DNA of 64,000 bases. Source: Platerodrilus igneus (taxonomy: Eukaryota > Arthropoda > Insecta > Coleoptera > Lycidae). Positions 47,640 through 59,896 of this stretch are shown in pieces (the stretch's first letter is position 1; each line of letters starts with the position of its first letter). The stretch spans positions 11,139,001 to 11,203,000 of the forward strand of contig JARFIW010001739.1 of assembly GCA_036346225.1 (NCBI GenBank), written 5' to 3'. Under the pieces are notes generated by a model that ran no database searches, was not told the DNA's origin, and was given only the letters and a program-made list of their open reading frames with translations. The position numbers and the translations under genes are program-made.

Positions 47640-48053
47640 AAAATCTATGATCCTCATGTTGTTGGTCGACTTGTGTGACATGCTCACTTTATGTCTGCTC
47701 CTCGAGCCTAAAGGTCACTGCTCTGCGATATAAAAGCAGACGACATGTTGCAAGAAATTAAGTTTTCCTGGCGTAAACGCCGACACAAATAAAATTTAAA
47801 TTTAAAGTTATGAAGTGATTAGTCTTTACAAACGTGCAACTTCCGTAATTTATAATGTAACTTCAATAAACTACAATGGTTCTAATGAAATTTTAAGATT
47901 ATTCTATTTGGTCGATGTACAAATAATTTATCTATATAGGGAAATTCATTTCGCACAAAATGGTAAGCGGAATTGTTCGATAGTACCGACACGTGGGAGG
48001 ATGCTCACATCGCAACAAGTGCTGACAGGTTGTTAGGTCATTGACGTCCGTGG
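47640..48053 (+). promoter_or_regulatory. TATA promoter-like region with downstream splice donor
   Basis: GATATAAAAG near 47730 lies in a more GC-rich patch. A GGCGTAAACGCC palindrome follows near 47772. A donor with good consensus (GG/GTAAGT) is at about 48052. This could be a first, non-coding exon of a gene, perhaps the candidate at 50.2-51.0 kb, or an unrecognised LTR. Sequence evidence is consensus only. Confidence 0.25.
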
Positions 48054-48997
48054 GTAAGTCCATTTGATTTCCTGAAATTTTTGCTGCATGTGCCCTATTT
48101 TATTTCGCATACACACACCTATATCGATGTAATATTTTATTGTTTATTTTAAATTACTTTAAGCTTTGATGTACAAATTCCTTCAGTACAGATAATTTAG
48201 CAACATGTTTATTAACAGAAAGAAGCTTAACTTTTAACGGTTCAATATTTAAAATTTACAGAATGATTTATTGTATTAATCAGATGTTCAAATTTGAAAG
48301 TCATTCTTGTCAAACTATGTATAAAAAAAATATTAAGTTACATCAATCATAGTAACATGTAGTTTACAGCATTTGTTAAAACAAATGTTATTTCTTATCT
48401 TGTTTTCGAAATCTTAACTCAACATGTTGTTTGCGTGCCTTGATTCTAACATATGCAATTTGCTTTGAGAACAATTAACCAATACATTACTGCATGTATA
48501 AAAATCACTTGTAAGGTTCTGGTAGCGCTACTTCGAGCTATTAAATATAAATGGATACTGTTAAACAAAATATACCATTTAATTAAAATCCTGAGTAACG
48601 TAATTATATAGATTCGTAAGAAATTGTTTTTTGAGTTACATTATCTTGTACATAATTGTTTAAAATGAGAATATAGAAACCTATTTTTCTTCATTTTATT
48701 TTTTATGAATATTTAATTTTTCCCAAAGGTTTTATGACCATTAAAGGAATTAATACAACAATTCAGTGATAAGTATTTGAAACAAAATTAAGGACTTCGT
48801 ATAGTCTCTGAATTATTAAATAAATTACACGTTTGCTAGTAGTAATTATGTTTCAGAGCCATCCTAGAACTTCTTTAGAGCAGAAAGAAACCTATTTCTG
48901 ACAATCAATCGTGTATTTTAAGTGGTTTGTGATAGTATAGGTTGCCAAATTTTTCTTTTAAGCAAATTCATTTAGACAATTGCTTAATAAAAATTTA

Positions 48998-49155
48998 GGT
49001 GGCGTCCATTACATTGTTTTTTTTTAAGTTTAATTAAATCCACTGACCCAATCTCATGCGACCGTGGGTTAAAGGCTCAGCTAACTAGAAGTCATAAGAG
49101 TTTTCTTTTACCTAAAAGCCGTTTGTCATCCAATATTACCCTGGGCTTGTTACAA
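48998..49155 (+). repeat. Diverged dispersed repeat F, copy 2
   Basis: Resembles 26715-26880, as described for that copy. Confidence 0.5.
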
Positions 49156-50178
49156 TTTACAAGAACTCTCGAAAGGTATAAAAATCAACCACAATTTTTA
49201 ATAACTTACACTACCGCCCATGGTCTGGGGCGTGATCTAAGGTTGATTAAAAAATATATACCACAGTATATATGGGGGCTTTAGTCTTATGTCATTAATT
49301 TAAAAGGGACGTACAGACGAATAAAACAAACAAAAATTGTTAATCAACCTGTAGTCTAAAATAAATGGTATAACTAAAGCTTAACGGGAAAAAGTATTCA
49401 AACTGTTGTAAAACCACTGCAATGTCGGTCATGATTCAAATACACAATAATATCATCTTTTGGAGTCGGCCAACAAAACTGTGACAGTATGCAAACGTAA
49501 ATTGGTGAAATACTGTGAGTGTGAGCTATTAAACGAAATAACAAAATGCACTTTAGTTGCTACTAAAATCAGTTTAAAAATTGTATGAAACATAATGGTG
49601 ATAATCACAATAAAAATAAAATTTCATTATGACGATTTGGTCGTCTTTATTAGGTTTTTGACCACGTAGTCTGAAAGATTCTGGCAATTCAACAATGATC
49701 CGTTTTAAGTTGATTGTACTTTTCACTCAACAATGCAATTCCAGTACCTGCTTTTGTAGTACAATTAAACGTTGTGCTGTGACTTAATTGTCATTGCGCT
49801 AGGTTTTAGGTAATTAGAGATATGTAGCTTAGTGAATTGCATGAATGCGGAGGTTATTTTGAACATTTGTTGCAAAATCAATTTACGTGCGTGATATCAG
49901 AATAACACTAGCTTAGGTAAGCTATTTTTTATAAACATGTAGTAGTACAGCAGTCTTAGAACTTTTACTTAAGTTAAACTAGGTCGAGTATTTAAAAAGC
50001 GGTCCAAGAGTAAAATGCCTTATAGGTTTTTTGTTTAGCCGATCAATCTCTATCACCTTCTTAATTTAACAACATAAAACTAATGCCACCCTGTATGTTT
50101 ATATTGATGCGAACTTTAATAAGCATCATTCATCTATATATAAGTTCACCAACACCTATTAACCCTGATAGTAACAAA

Positions 50179-50985
50179 ATGGAGTCCAAAGGTGATGAAA
50201 GAATAAAGATTTTATCAAATTATTTGATTAATCCAGCAGAAATTCTACAAGAAACATTTCCTGAAGAAACGATAAATTTAGTTACGCCTAATAGATCGGA
50301 GTAAGTTATTTTTTTAATTGCTTTTATTTCTAATTTAATTCTTTTTTAACTGTTTTTATTTCGAATTTAACTGTTTCTAGGAGAGAAAATTGTTTCAAGA
50401 AAAACTCCATTCAAACGCATTAAATATTTAGAAGTAATGGACATCCAGCAAATAATATAAGGTATCACTTTCAAATGTAACTGTTCTTATCAAGTGAAAT
50501 CATCATCTTTAGCTCTTTTTTTTATTTATTTGGAACTTTATTAGTTTTTTATTACGAATTTAATTTTCTAGTGAGGAAAAACGTGTAATTGGAAATTCCA
50601 TTCGATCTCATAAAATCAAATGCATAAAAATGGACATTCGGCTTCTGTATCGCAAGTTAGGTAACGCTTTCAAATTTAAAAGTTTATCAAAGAAAATCAT
50701 AGCTTCAATTGTTTTTTCGTATTTAACACTAATATGTAAAAATTGTTTACTGATTAAATTGCTTAATCGTGGTGTAGGTCAGGGAAAATTTTTGTAATGC
50801 TGCAGAGGCTATGCGCCCCTCTCTGCATCGCAGAAGAAACAATTGGGGAAGAGATGGTGCTTGATGACGTACTTGTGTTTGTAGAAAATGCAGGGAGAAG
50901 GGAGAAAGATACGGTGCCCCCTAAAAAAGAACTAACTGGATGTTTAAAAGAAACATATGTCATTGGAAAAAAGTTCTCGAAATAA
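50179..50985 (+). CDS. Candidate host gene, three coding exons, unknown function
   Basis: Exon 1 runs from ATG 50179 (the frame is open back to 50083) to 50300, with donor GGA/GTAAGT. Exon 2 is 50572-50660 (acceptor TTTTCTAG, donor TAG/GTAACG). Exon 3 is 50783-50985 (acceptor GGTCAG, stop TAA, then AATAAA-like sequence). The phases match (2, then 1), giving an uninterrupted 137-residue product. It is acidic at the N-terminus, basic in the middle exon and acidic again at the C-terminal part (EETIGEEMVLDD), ending GKKFSK. No signal peptide with the ATG used. I recognise no family. A homologous copy of exon 2 with its flanks lies at 50381-50460 but is out of phase. The model could be chance: exons are short and there is no homology support. 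Confidence 0.35.
50350..50735 (+). repeat. Tandem duplication of an exon with flanking intron (193-bp spacing)
   Basis: 50350-50540 and 50543-50735 are diverged copies: both have a pyrimidine-rich acceptor ending TTTCTAG, an ATGGACAT segment (50437 and 50630), a donor G/GTA, then CTTTCAAAT. Only the second copy is in phase with the flanking candidate exons. Confidence 0.55.
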
Positions 50986-50999
50986 AAAAAAGATTTGCT

Positions 51000-52075
51000 T
51001 CTATGGACTGCATCGATGTGTACTTAGTTAGCGTTTAATATGCATATTTATTTTGAATAGAATTTTTCACCAACACGGGGGAGGGGATATAATTATTGTG
51101 TTGTTAGCCTATTAAATTGTATAATTGTAATAGTTCAATGTTTAATAAAAATTAACATCAATTTATCTTGATATATAATAGAAAATAGCGTTGTTCTTTT
51201 AAAGGAATGTCAAGACTGACTTTGGTAGAAAGGAACACAAATTTAATTGTGTCATTAGGAAACTAGCAAAAGAAACGCGCTTAATACATTTGGTAGTCTG
51301 ATTTGCTATAATGATCTTGGAATATGTATTTATTCAATTTGTCATGGATGTTTTTTTTCTAATTAATCACTAATCTTAAACGCGTCGATTCTGAGCATTT
51401 ACCGATATACACCAAATCTACACGTTTGATAGAGAAGAAATGTGCATCGCTCTTAGAGTAACAGAACGAGTAGTTTTTACAAGTGCATCGACGCACAAGC
51501 TGCAGAATAAAAGTTTAAAGGGAGATTAAAATAACACGAACTGGAAAAACAAACATCCGCGTTATCGAAACGCGATTGAAACTAGAAAACACGGATTTAC
51601 CAGCGAATAGTAAGATATATTATTTCTACAAATCTTTAAATGGGAAACTCACTAAAATACAATTATACGTTATCGAAAGGTATAAGGCGCCCAGGGATAC
51701 CTAAACAGGTGTGTGCGTGTGTGTAGTGATTTTTAATTATTTATTCAAGAGTACTGCTGCATGCAAGTTAGGTGTAAGACAGGGCCTAATGGCTCTAATC
51801 GCGCTTGATGCAGTTTGTATTGAAAGTTTATATCTCATAATGTATATTTAATTTAATTACAAAGACGTTTAAATTCAATTCAATTGTCTTATTTAAATTT
51901 TATCATAAACTTGTCGTCTCCAAGCAAATAGATTTAAGTTGAGAAATTACTCGAAAGCGTATTTATTATTAATTAAGTCGACGGATGTGAGAATAGCAAC
52001 GTAGTTGATTTAACAATATTATTGGACTTATGAATTAACAAGTGAAATTTTTAAAGCAAAATTGGAACGTAATAA
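51000..52075. other. AT-rich non-coding stretch
   Basis: No frame or repeat recognised. Confidence 0.35.
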
Positions 52076-52083
52076 TTGTAGTC

Positions 52084-52450
52084 ATTACAGTGTTTCTATC
52101 TAGTTTCCTTTTGACTTTTTAATAATAACATGAAAAGTGTTAAAGGCAGCAGATTTTCGTGAGCACGATTATTTTCATATTTTAGAATAGGGCATTGATT
52201 GGCGCAATTGATATATTGCTATCTAGTGCCCTTTAAATTTTTTGTTAATAACATGAAAATGGTTAAAGGTAACTGAATTTTGTAAAGACAATTAATTTCA
52301 TATTTGAGTATAGCGCATGATTGGTGCAATTACGGTATTTCTATCTAGTGCCCTTTTGGTCTTTTAATGTTAACATGACAACAATTAAAATTAAAATCTT
52401 GCATAGACAATTATTTTCATATTTGAATACTTGCATGAGACAAAGCTTTT
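52084..52450 (+). repeat. Three-unit tandem repeat, about 122 bp
   Basis: CTATCTAGT occurs at 52096, 52219 and 52341 (spacing 123 and 122). Each unit also has a TAACATGA segment and an ATTATTTTCATATTT-like end. Units are roughly 75-80% alike by eye. No coding capacity shared among units. Confidence 0.75.
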
Positions 52451-53039
52451 TCTCTGATTGTAGCAGTTATCCAGTTGAAATATTGCGTTTTGTGTACTTT
52501 CGGGTTAATCTTTGATAGATATCATTAATGATGTCATTACAATTCTGTATAGAGAAGGGTAACGACCGCGTAAACATCTTGTCCGTAAATTCGTATGTAT
52601 AACTTAACTCGTTGCTTGCAAAGTTAACTTTGTAAACTCAAACTTATATTGTACATAGACCTTTGATCGTTGAATAGATAAAGCTAATTCAATTAGTCAT
52701 AGCGTACTACACATCAAACAAATACCAATAATTAGTTTATCTATACTGAGAGGATACTAAATATTGTTTAGAAATTGCATAGTCTATCTTTTTTCTTCAT
52801 CCGTTAATAAAGTTGGAAAAACTGGCGTTAGCTAATAATTATTATTTCAGAATTAGAATAACGAAACAAATTTTTATTTCAATAAGGTTATAAAAACTTT
52901 GCATCGTGCAATATAATTATACCATTGGGTAAATTACATTCAAAACTATTTGGTTTCTGTATTATGTTAACTCTAAATTTCTACAATTTTGCCGTGCAAG
53001 TACCATTACTCAATAAAATTAAGAGTAGTACAAGGTTGC

Positions 53040-53380
53040 AAGTTCTGAGACCTCCGGAGAATGACGTGGCAAGATCAAGGGTAACATAATTGTACGCACC
53101 GCGTCAATAACTTGTTCAATGATGTCATTTATCGCACCTGTGTCGGAGTCAATGACCTGTTTTTCGTAGCGAAGTCGTTGGCTCCAGATTAGGTACCTCG
53201 GGATCATTAAGCTTTGTCATGGAACGAGGCGTCATTATACTGTTGAGTTGATGTCAAGTATCGTGAAGACCATTCAAAGTAAGACCGTTGGACGCCGATT
53301 CCTTACTATGTAGTCATTTAGTTTGCCATTGAGCGAAGGATCATTGTCCTAGTGAGGCGACGTCATATACCGTTGGGTCA
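53040..53380. repeat. Degenerate tandem repeat, GC-richer than surroundings
   Basis: On the minus strand AACGGTATATGACGTCGCCT (from 53374) recurs as AACAGTATAATGACGCCTCG (from 53243), and a CAAACTAAATGA segment (53324) recurs as CAAAGCTTAATGA (53216). Period is about 110-130 with indels. TGACGTCA-like motifs are frequent. Confidence 0.45.
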
Positions 53381-53389
53381 TTTACTAGA

Positions 53390-54720
53390 TTAAAATGAAC
53401 AATTTGTATATATGGATTTTTAATAATTTTAGATTAATTATTCTATCAAACAAATTTCCAGAGCAACAAATTAAAAATATCACAGCTTCATGTAGAACTT
53501 GCCTAAGCAAAAATACAAATTCACGGACAAGTTTTTATAAATATAAAACAACCATTTGTTGCATTGGTAACAATATACAATACCTGCTTTAAACTATTAT
53601 AAAGCGCCAGCTGATTTTGCTACAAATAAAACAACTATTTTATGCAAGATGTTTGCTTTGCAAAATTAAACACTTAACAACTGTATTTACTTGTTTTAAC
53701 CAAGTACACATATGCAATCTAATTTGAACTGCTATCATTTACAGACAACGAATAAAATAAGATTAGATTGTTACAATCTATGAAACAAACTTGAACCAAT
53801 AAACTCGCGGCCTTGGATACAAAACACTAATTTCAACAATCCAACAAGGATTAGTTCCTCCTTTGAATTACAGACAAACCAGTTATGTAAAATTTGAATA
53901 GTCTGTTTTTTTATTTATAGCGGCAAACTTTATGGTAAACATACATTTTTCTTGCTCCGAAGCTAAATAATCGAGTTTATATACATTTAAGTATTAAACT
54001 GGTCTGAAACTTACATTCTAAAAATTAAAAAATGGTTTTTACACGACTTTGCTTTAAAAGAAGAATATTGTGTCAAATCACAATGCAATAGCTGCCGTTC
54101 TGTAATTGCCTTTAAAGATAAGATTTTAAATAAATCGCAGTTGTTTCCGTACTAGTGGAGGATAAAGGATTTTAATTATTTTAACTGAAGTAAAAGTCAA
54201 AAATGACGTTCCTCTAAAAAATAAGTTTTAAAATACGTAGAGAAATTTTTCTCTAACCATATTCGAATCTAAGAATTGTGGATTCTAATGTAACAAAAGG
54301 TGTAAACGGAAAATGCCTTCGCGTAACTATTTAATACGATTTAATGTACTAATCCGGAATGAATATTTTGAGACTCTACTGTGACAAAAAAATATAAACG
54401 GAAGATCGTGCAATTATCTGATGAAATTTAACCTGCTAATCTGAAAAAATATTTCAGACTGTAATGTAATCAGCAAGTTTTAAAAATCATTATCTGATTT
54501 AAGGTAAACAGAAGAATATTTCGTGTCCCAGGATGTGAGAGCTAATATGGCAAGTTAACCTTTATATAGATGGTGTATGTAAATAGTTACTCATTTCGAA
54601 TCCCAAAGTATTGGATGTTAATGTAGGAGTATTAATTTTTTAAATATTAAGTTGTGTGATATTGCCTCTAGGAAGAAGAGAGAATGACAATTCGGAACTT
54701 AAAGAGACTTTAAATTTTTA
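53390..54720. other. AT-rich non-coding stretch
   Basis: No frame or repeat recognised. Confidence 0.35.
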
Positions 54721-54724
54721 CGCG

Positions 54725-55273
54725 AGTTATGTATCTCCCAATCCATATATGTATAACAAAATAGGAATTATTAGAAATTATTAAAAAAACTTAAGTTAAA
54801 TGCAACTTTGTATTTTAATGATAAATATAGAAAGATTATTAAAAGTTCACAAGCAAGTTGTGAGAACGGATGTAATACATTGTATTTCAGACGGACAGTG
54901 ATATTGCAGGTGCAGGTCACAGACGGTTAAGAAACCACGATTACTTAGAAATTAAAATTTTTACATTGTATAATGAATAGAATTAGAAATAAGCAAACAC
55001 GAGCTCTGCAAGATCCCACAGACATGTGAACGGCAGGGACAACATAAATACCCCAGAACCCCCAATACCATCAGTCAGTCGTAAGTATTTCAGCTTTAAC
55101 CCTGCCGTTTGCTTAGGCTACTCGCCCTTATTAAACTCCAATTATTGTTTAAATTTCGACTTAGTATAAATCAATACAGTTTGTCAAAATTCAATTGTAA
55201 TTTCTGTTTAACCAAATAAAATTTGTTACAAGAAGTTTGTAAAAAGACCGCTTTCAAGGTCCGAAACGTAACT
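54725..55273 (+). repeat. Solo LTR, errantivirus type (copy D2)
   Basis: 549 bp, starting AGTTATG and ending GTAACT, flanked by the 4-base duplication CGCG (54721-54724 and 55274-55277). It has a CATAAATACC TATA-like box near 55042 and CATCAGTCAGTCG about 30 bases on. CGCG as target is the site I recall for the ZAM errantivirus. No internal sequence adjoins it. Confidence 0.8.
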
Positions 55274-55279
55274 CGCGTA

Positions 55280-57117
55280 CGACGTGAAACTATAAAAACT
55301 TGCTGTGCCAGCGGCTAGCTTGGATATTATCCCATAAGAGATCGTGAAAAGCACAGGGTTGAAATATTCTTTATAGAACAGAAAACAAAATAAAGTGAAG
55401 TTGGTCGCCACTGTATCTAGCAAGTAAAAAAAAATATGATTTTAGGGTTGATACAGAAACTCTATCGAAGTAGATAATTTTTAAATTTTTAATTTATACT
55501 ATATAGAAAATTTTACATATTAAAAGTCAGGAAGTATTTATTGTATAACAAATAATTTTTATCCCATCATGGTTGTAAAACGACATTAATAATTTCATAT
55601 GTTTTAGTTACCTCAAAGTTATTGGATAAAGAAAATTTCATTTCTTAGGATTTATATGAGCATCAGATTTGATAATCAAGTACAGTCATAAGCAAAAACT
55701 GTAATTCAAATAATTTTACTATAGTAATTATTTAAAATTTTAAACGTACTAGATTTAGAACAAATATTACTTTCATCAAAAGTATATTTTCAGTAAAAAT
55801 TAAATAATCAACATAAAATTATAACTTGTACTCAGTTGGTTGCCGGATTTTTCAGACTAGAACGGTGGAAGTTGTTGCGGCTCGAAACGTAGCCGTTATG
55901 AAAAACAGGGTGTTAAGTTCAAAACCCTGCAAACAATTTTTCCTGCATTCATTTTTATAATGTCCTAAAATTCCTCAACAAGCTCGATTTCCCGTCATTT
56001 GAAATGATATTATTTAATAAAATTTCTCAAGTAATTACTCTATACAAAAGTTTGCTTTATAAAATCAAACAGCTGCTTAGGAAATATTACGTTACAAAGT
56101 AGTTGCAATATTTCCTAGCACCTGCAGTGATTACATTTTAATTAAAAGCTGCAGCTTTTTTCTAAAAGATAAGACCACTTACCACCTGCCTACATCTGCT
56201 TACAATGGACTTGTTATCTGGTATTCTGCAGCTGCTGAGATGTAACAAAGTAATAAGATTGTTTTCCCTTGTCTAAAACCTTTTGATAATTGCGCTATCT
56301 GCTTGTTGGCAAGCTGTTACAGTTTGTATTTCGGCAGCTGTTGTCTTTAAATTCTGCACACTTAGTTCTTCGGCGATACCTTTGAAAGTCAAATACCCTA
56401 CCCCCATACATGATTCTGGCCTTAGAAAATAGAGACCGTGCTTTGAAAGAGAGCATTAAAAATTAACCATTAAAGATTTAAGACAACCGAAAAGATACCG
56501 AAAAGATACATGTAAAGTCGCGCTACTAACAGTACTTGTTTAGTATAAAGTGAAGTTGATGGTTCCAGCATGCAGCCAGCCCATAAAGAAATGCAGCCGC
56601 ATTTTTCCAGCCTTAAGATGAGACCAGCACAAAGCTGATTGTGCAGGGTACAGTTTTCTATTTCCAAGATTCTTTTATGATGCTGTGAAGAATATACTTC
56701 ATTTACTGCTATTGCTTATAATTATCCGATAAATTGGCATCACCCGGTTACGAAACTTACATGCACGATGAACGCACAACTATGTTATTATTCTATCAAT
56801 TAAAAATTAATTAATCAATGTTTATGTTGGAATCCGTTTTTACTGTTTCTTTTGTCTTTTTAACGTAAATCACTTACTTATAAATTTAAAACCAGTTGAC
56901 ACTTGAGTAATTTAAGTTATGGTGTTTAATTTTTATGTTGTGTTATTTCTTGAGGAGTTGCACTCCACAAAGCAGCATGTATGTATATATAACTTATGTA
57001 TATGTTTTTCCTGACGTACTGTATAGTTTGTTTTATTTTCTTTTACATGTAGTTAAGGTGAACCATTAAGTAGGTATTTAGATTATAAGATGTTATTTTT
57101 GCTTACTAATTTTTATA
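55280..57117. other. AT-rich non-coding stretch
   Basis: No frame longer than 65 codons and no recognised motif or repeat. Confidence 0.35.
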
Positions 57118-57770
57118 TGTTATGACGCTTTGTTTAACATCACGATTACGCAACATTTATTTTATTGTTTTGTAAATAGTCTTTCAAGATTCGATGTTAT
57201 CAATATAGTTTCACCAAGGTTTTCAATGTGTTTTGCTATTTTACTCACGCTCTTCTCCGACGTTTTTGAGCTAGCCCAAATTCTACCTTTCTGTCCCCGT
57301 TCTGTTGCGGTATTCGTCGTAAACGGTTTCTTCATTTACTTTTACTGTTTTCTTTTGTGTTTGCGCGGAATACCGTAACAAGGGTTACAAAAATAATTAA
57401 TAAATCCTTTTGGGTTCATGCAAAAATCACACACAGTCTGGCAACAACCTTTAGACTGATTAGGCACAGGTTCCAGATAGGTGACAAAGGCGATGGCTCC
57501 AGACTGGAGACGTACGTGATGGATGAGCTGGAGGATACTTAAAAATGTTGGTTGGCTAGAAGGTTTATATAGGTTGTAACTGATTTCTGATTTTACTGAA
57601 TATTGTTGGAATGTTGCATGATTGTTGTAGGCACTACGGGGTTTTTGTTGTTGGTCCTACTCGGCTTTTGCTGTTGGCCCTACTGGGTCTTAGCGCATTA
57701 GCGACTTTTCAACCTTCTTGACTCGAAGATAATATGGAAGTAAGCGGATTCAGAAAATTGTTTGCAAAAA
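57118..57770 (+). mobile_element. Gypsy LTR end and gag N-terminal fragment
   Basis: An LTR-like end (GCGGAATACCGTAACA, to 57380) resembles those at 28585 and 16939. A segment at 57675-57770 (TTCTTGACTCGAAGATAATA) aligns with the Gypsy-2 gag start (CTTTGACCCCGAAGATAATG). The PBS is not recognisable. Confidence 0.45.
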
Positions 57771-58217
57771 AAGTTCACCCGGGAAATCAGCATACATGTT
57801 TAATGCCCACGTGCGTGTGTATGAACAATTAGGTGTTTACACGGACTTTTAAAAGATTAAAGCGCTATTTATGACTTTACAAACCAGGTTTTACAACTGG
57901 ATTGTTTTCTACATGATATTGGGTACAAAATGTTGAATTTAGCCTTATAATTGAAACAAACTAGAAAATAACAAATCGCATGATACTTTCCATATGCAAC
58001 TAACGACCTTTTAAAAATTTGAGAATCTACCTAATTTTGCAAATAAATATTTTTGGTAAATTTTTCAATTTTTTTCTAATTCCTTAATACCTCTAATTTG
58101 TTTCAAAAAAAAGTAATTTTTTATAAAGCAGAAAATTGTTGTAATCTTCAACTTGTTGCTTAGTTGTTGTATCAGACTTTTCTCTCTATATAAAACTTGG
58201 TTCTCACAATTTAACAT

Positions 58218-58600
58218 TTTATCTATGTTGAATGAAAAGGTTATTGTCACGTTAAGTACGTACAAGTTAGCTATTTTGTAATGTTGTTGCAGTTTGTTTT
58301 TGCACTTCTAGCCATATCTCAGATATAATCCTGCGCTTCTCACGTTTTCGTTTATTTCGTCAATGTACACTCGGTTATTGTTTTATTGCACGATACACTG
58401 CGTTTTCATTTTAATCATAAATTTCAACCTCACATATTTAACATTCTTATATTACAATATAACAACGTATTTATTAATGAGTAACACATGTGTAATTTAT
58501 AGAATCTTTTACTTTAGCGGTTTTAAAATAAGTTATCGTTCTCTAAAATCAAAATTTTCTTTCCCATCAAAGTTATAGCTCGTAACGCGAACGTGTTTCA
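58218..58600 (+). repeat. Diverged repeat G, copy 2
   Basis: Partner of 35735-36180. Starts near TGTCACGTTAAGTACG and ends GTAACGCGAACG. Confidence 0.35.
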
Positions 58601-58961
58601 ATTAGAAAACAGTGGTATTAGAATTTCTTTACGATTAGGTTAGAGTAGTTATCCATGCGCTGCAAAAAGACCCAGATTAAATTTATGCTCGATCGTGTCA
58701 CTACGTAACATTTCTCTGCGGTTTTTATCTGGTTTTTAATATAAGCAATTGTAACCTGTGTAACCATTACTCACATGAGAGTCTTGTATTTTGATTGATT
58801 ATTTGAGAAGACAAACATTCGAATATTTATGTTTAATAAATTGTGAACGCTCGTACAACGAATATCTTTCTAAACCAAACCGAGTTGTTTACTAAGCAAA
58901 CAATCCCCAAAATTGAAAGCATATTTTTTAAGTTCGTAAACAGCTCGAAGCTTTATATAAA

Positions 58962-59099
58962 ATGAAACTGCTTCTTTTGTTGCTTTCCGTTCTCATCAAT
59001 TTTCTTTGGTGGGATTCTTCATACTTTATAATTTCCGAAAAGGAATTTGCTTGTTCTTATGTGAAAACAATGAAACAAAATGCTCAGCAGATCACATAG
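58962..59099 (+). CDS. Possible small secreted peptide, 45 residues
   Basis: The ATG starts a textbook signal-peptide-like N-terminus (MKLLLLLLSVLINFLWW), followed by about 25 polar residues with one cysteine. A TATA-like TTATATAAAA lies immediately before the ATG and an AATAAA follows the stop by a few bases. The TATA is too close to the ATG to serve as promoter for this start. With one cysteine and no homologue known to me, it could equally be a chance frame in AT-rich DNA. Confidence 0.2.
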   Translation: MKLLLLLLSVLINFLWWDSSYFIISEKEFACSYVKTMKQNAQQIT

Positions 59100-59896
59100 A
59101 GTTCAATAAATGTAATTTAATACTGAGGAGTATTTTAAGGGCGGGTAGCAGATATACTAGGTAGTAACTTCTTTCTATAATAGTGGTAAATTTAAGAAGT
59201 TCTTATTAATACTTAACCGAAGCTTTGTGGGCGTCGGGTACGCAAAGACTATGGATAGTTTGTGTGTTAATGTCCTAAATTTCTGCCTCATAGCAACCTA
59301 TCTACTCCTTAAAGATACTATGAATAGAATGGCTATGACATGCTGCACGAAACTGTAAAAAATTTCTAGAAAATTTCTCTGCATTTTTTGCATGTGAATA
59401 CGCTTAAGGTATCTGAAAGTATTCATTTAGCGAAATCAAACTTTCTTGGAAAATTAATATTGACCTACTACTAAGAGCTAATATCTTTTATCAAATATTA
59501 CGTCTAATCAATCTCTTGCCACCTTTTAACTCTACTTATGAAATACTTCGTTAGGCTATGTTCTCACTAAAGCATTTATCTCTTAATCAGTCTTTAAACA
59601 TATCTTATTTCCTTGGCACCCTTGATCCATCATGCTAACCTGCTCAATTTTGGGAAAATGAAACCATTGGATCTCCAATACACCATCCATCCCCTTAGGA
59701 GCAGCAATTTGAGAATCATTTGCAGATGCAACATAATAAAGATTGTTCACTTATTACTTGTATTCATTTAAACTCATTTATTGGTATTCCAGGCGAATCC
59801 AAGCAAGGTGCACTCGAAGAATATATATCACGGCACAAGTCCATAGTACGATGATTTTCATCCATTGTGCGTAATATTTGGCATTTCCGTGATTTT

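Noticed and set aside
53019..53207. A 62-codon minus-strand frame with a helical-looking sequence, as an exon of a host gene
   Set aside because: It overlaps the degenerate tandem repeat, lacks convincing splice sites and resembles no family I can name.
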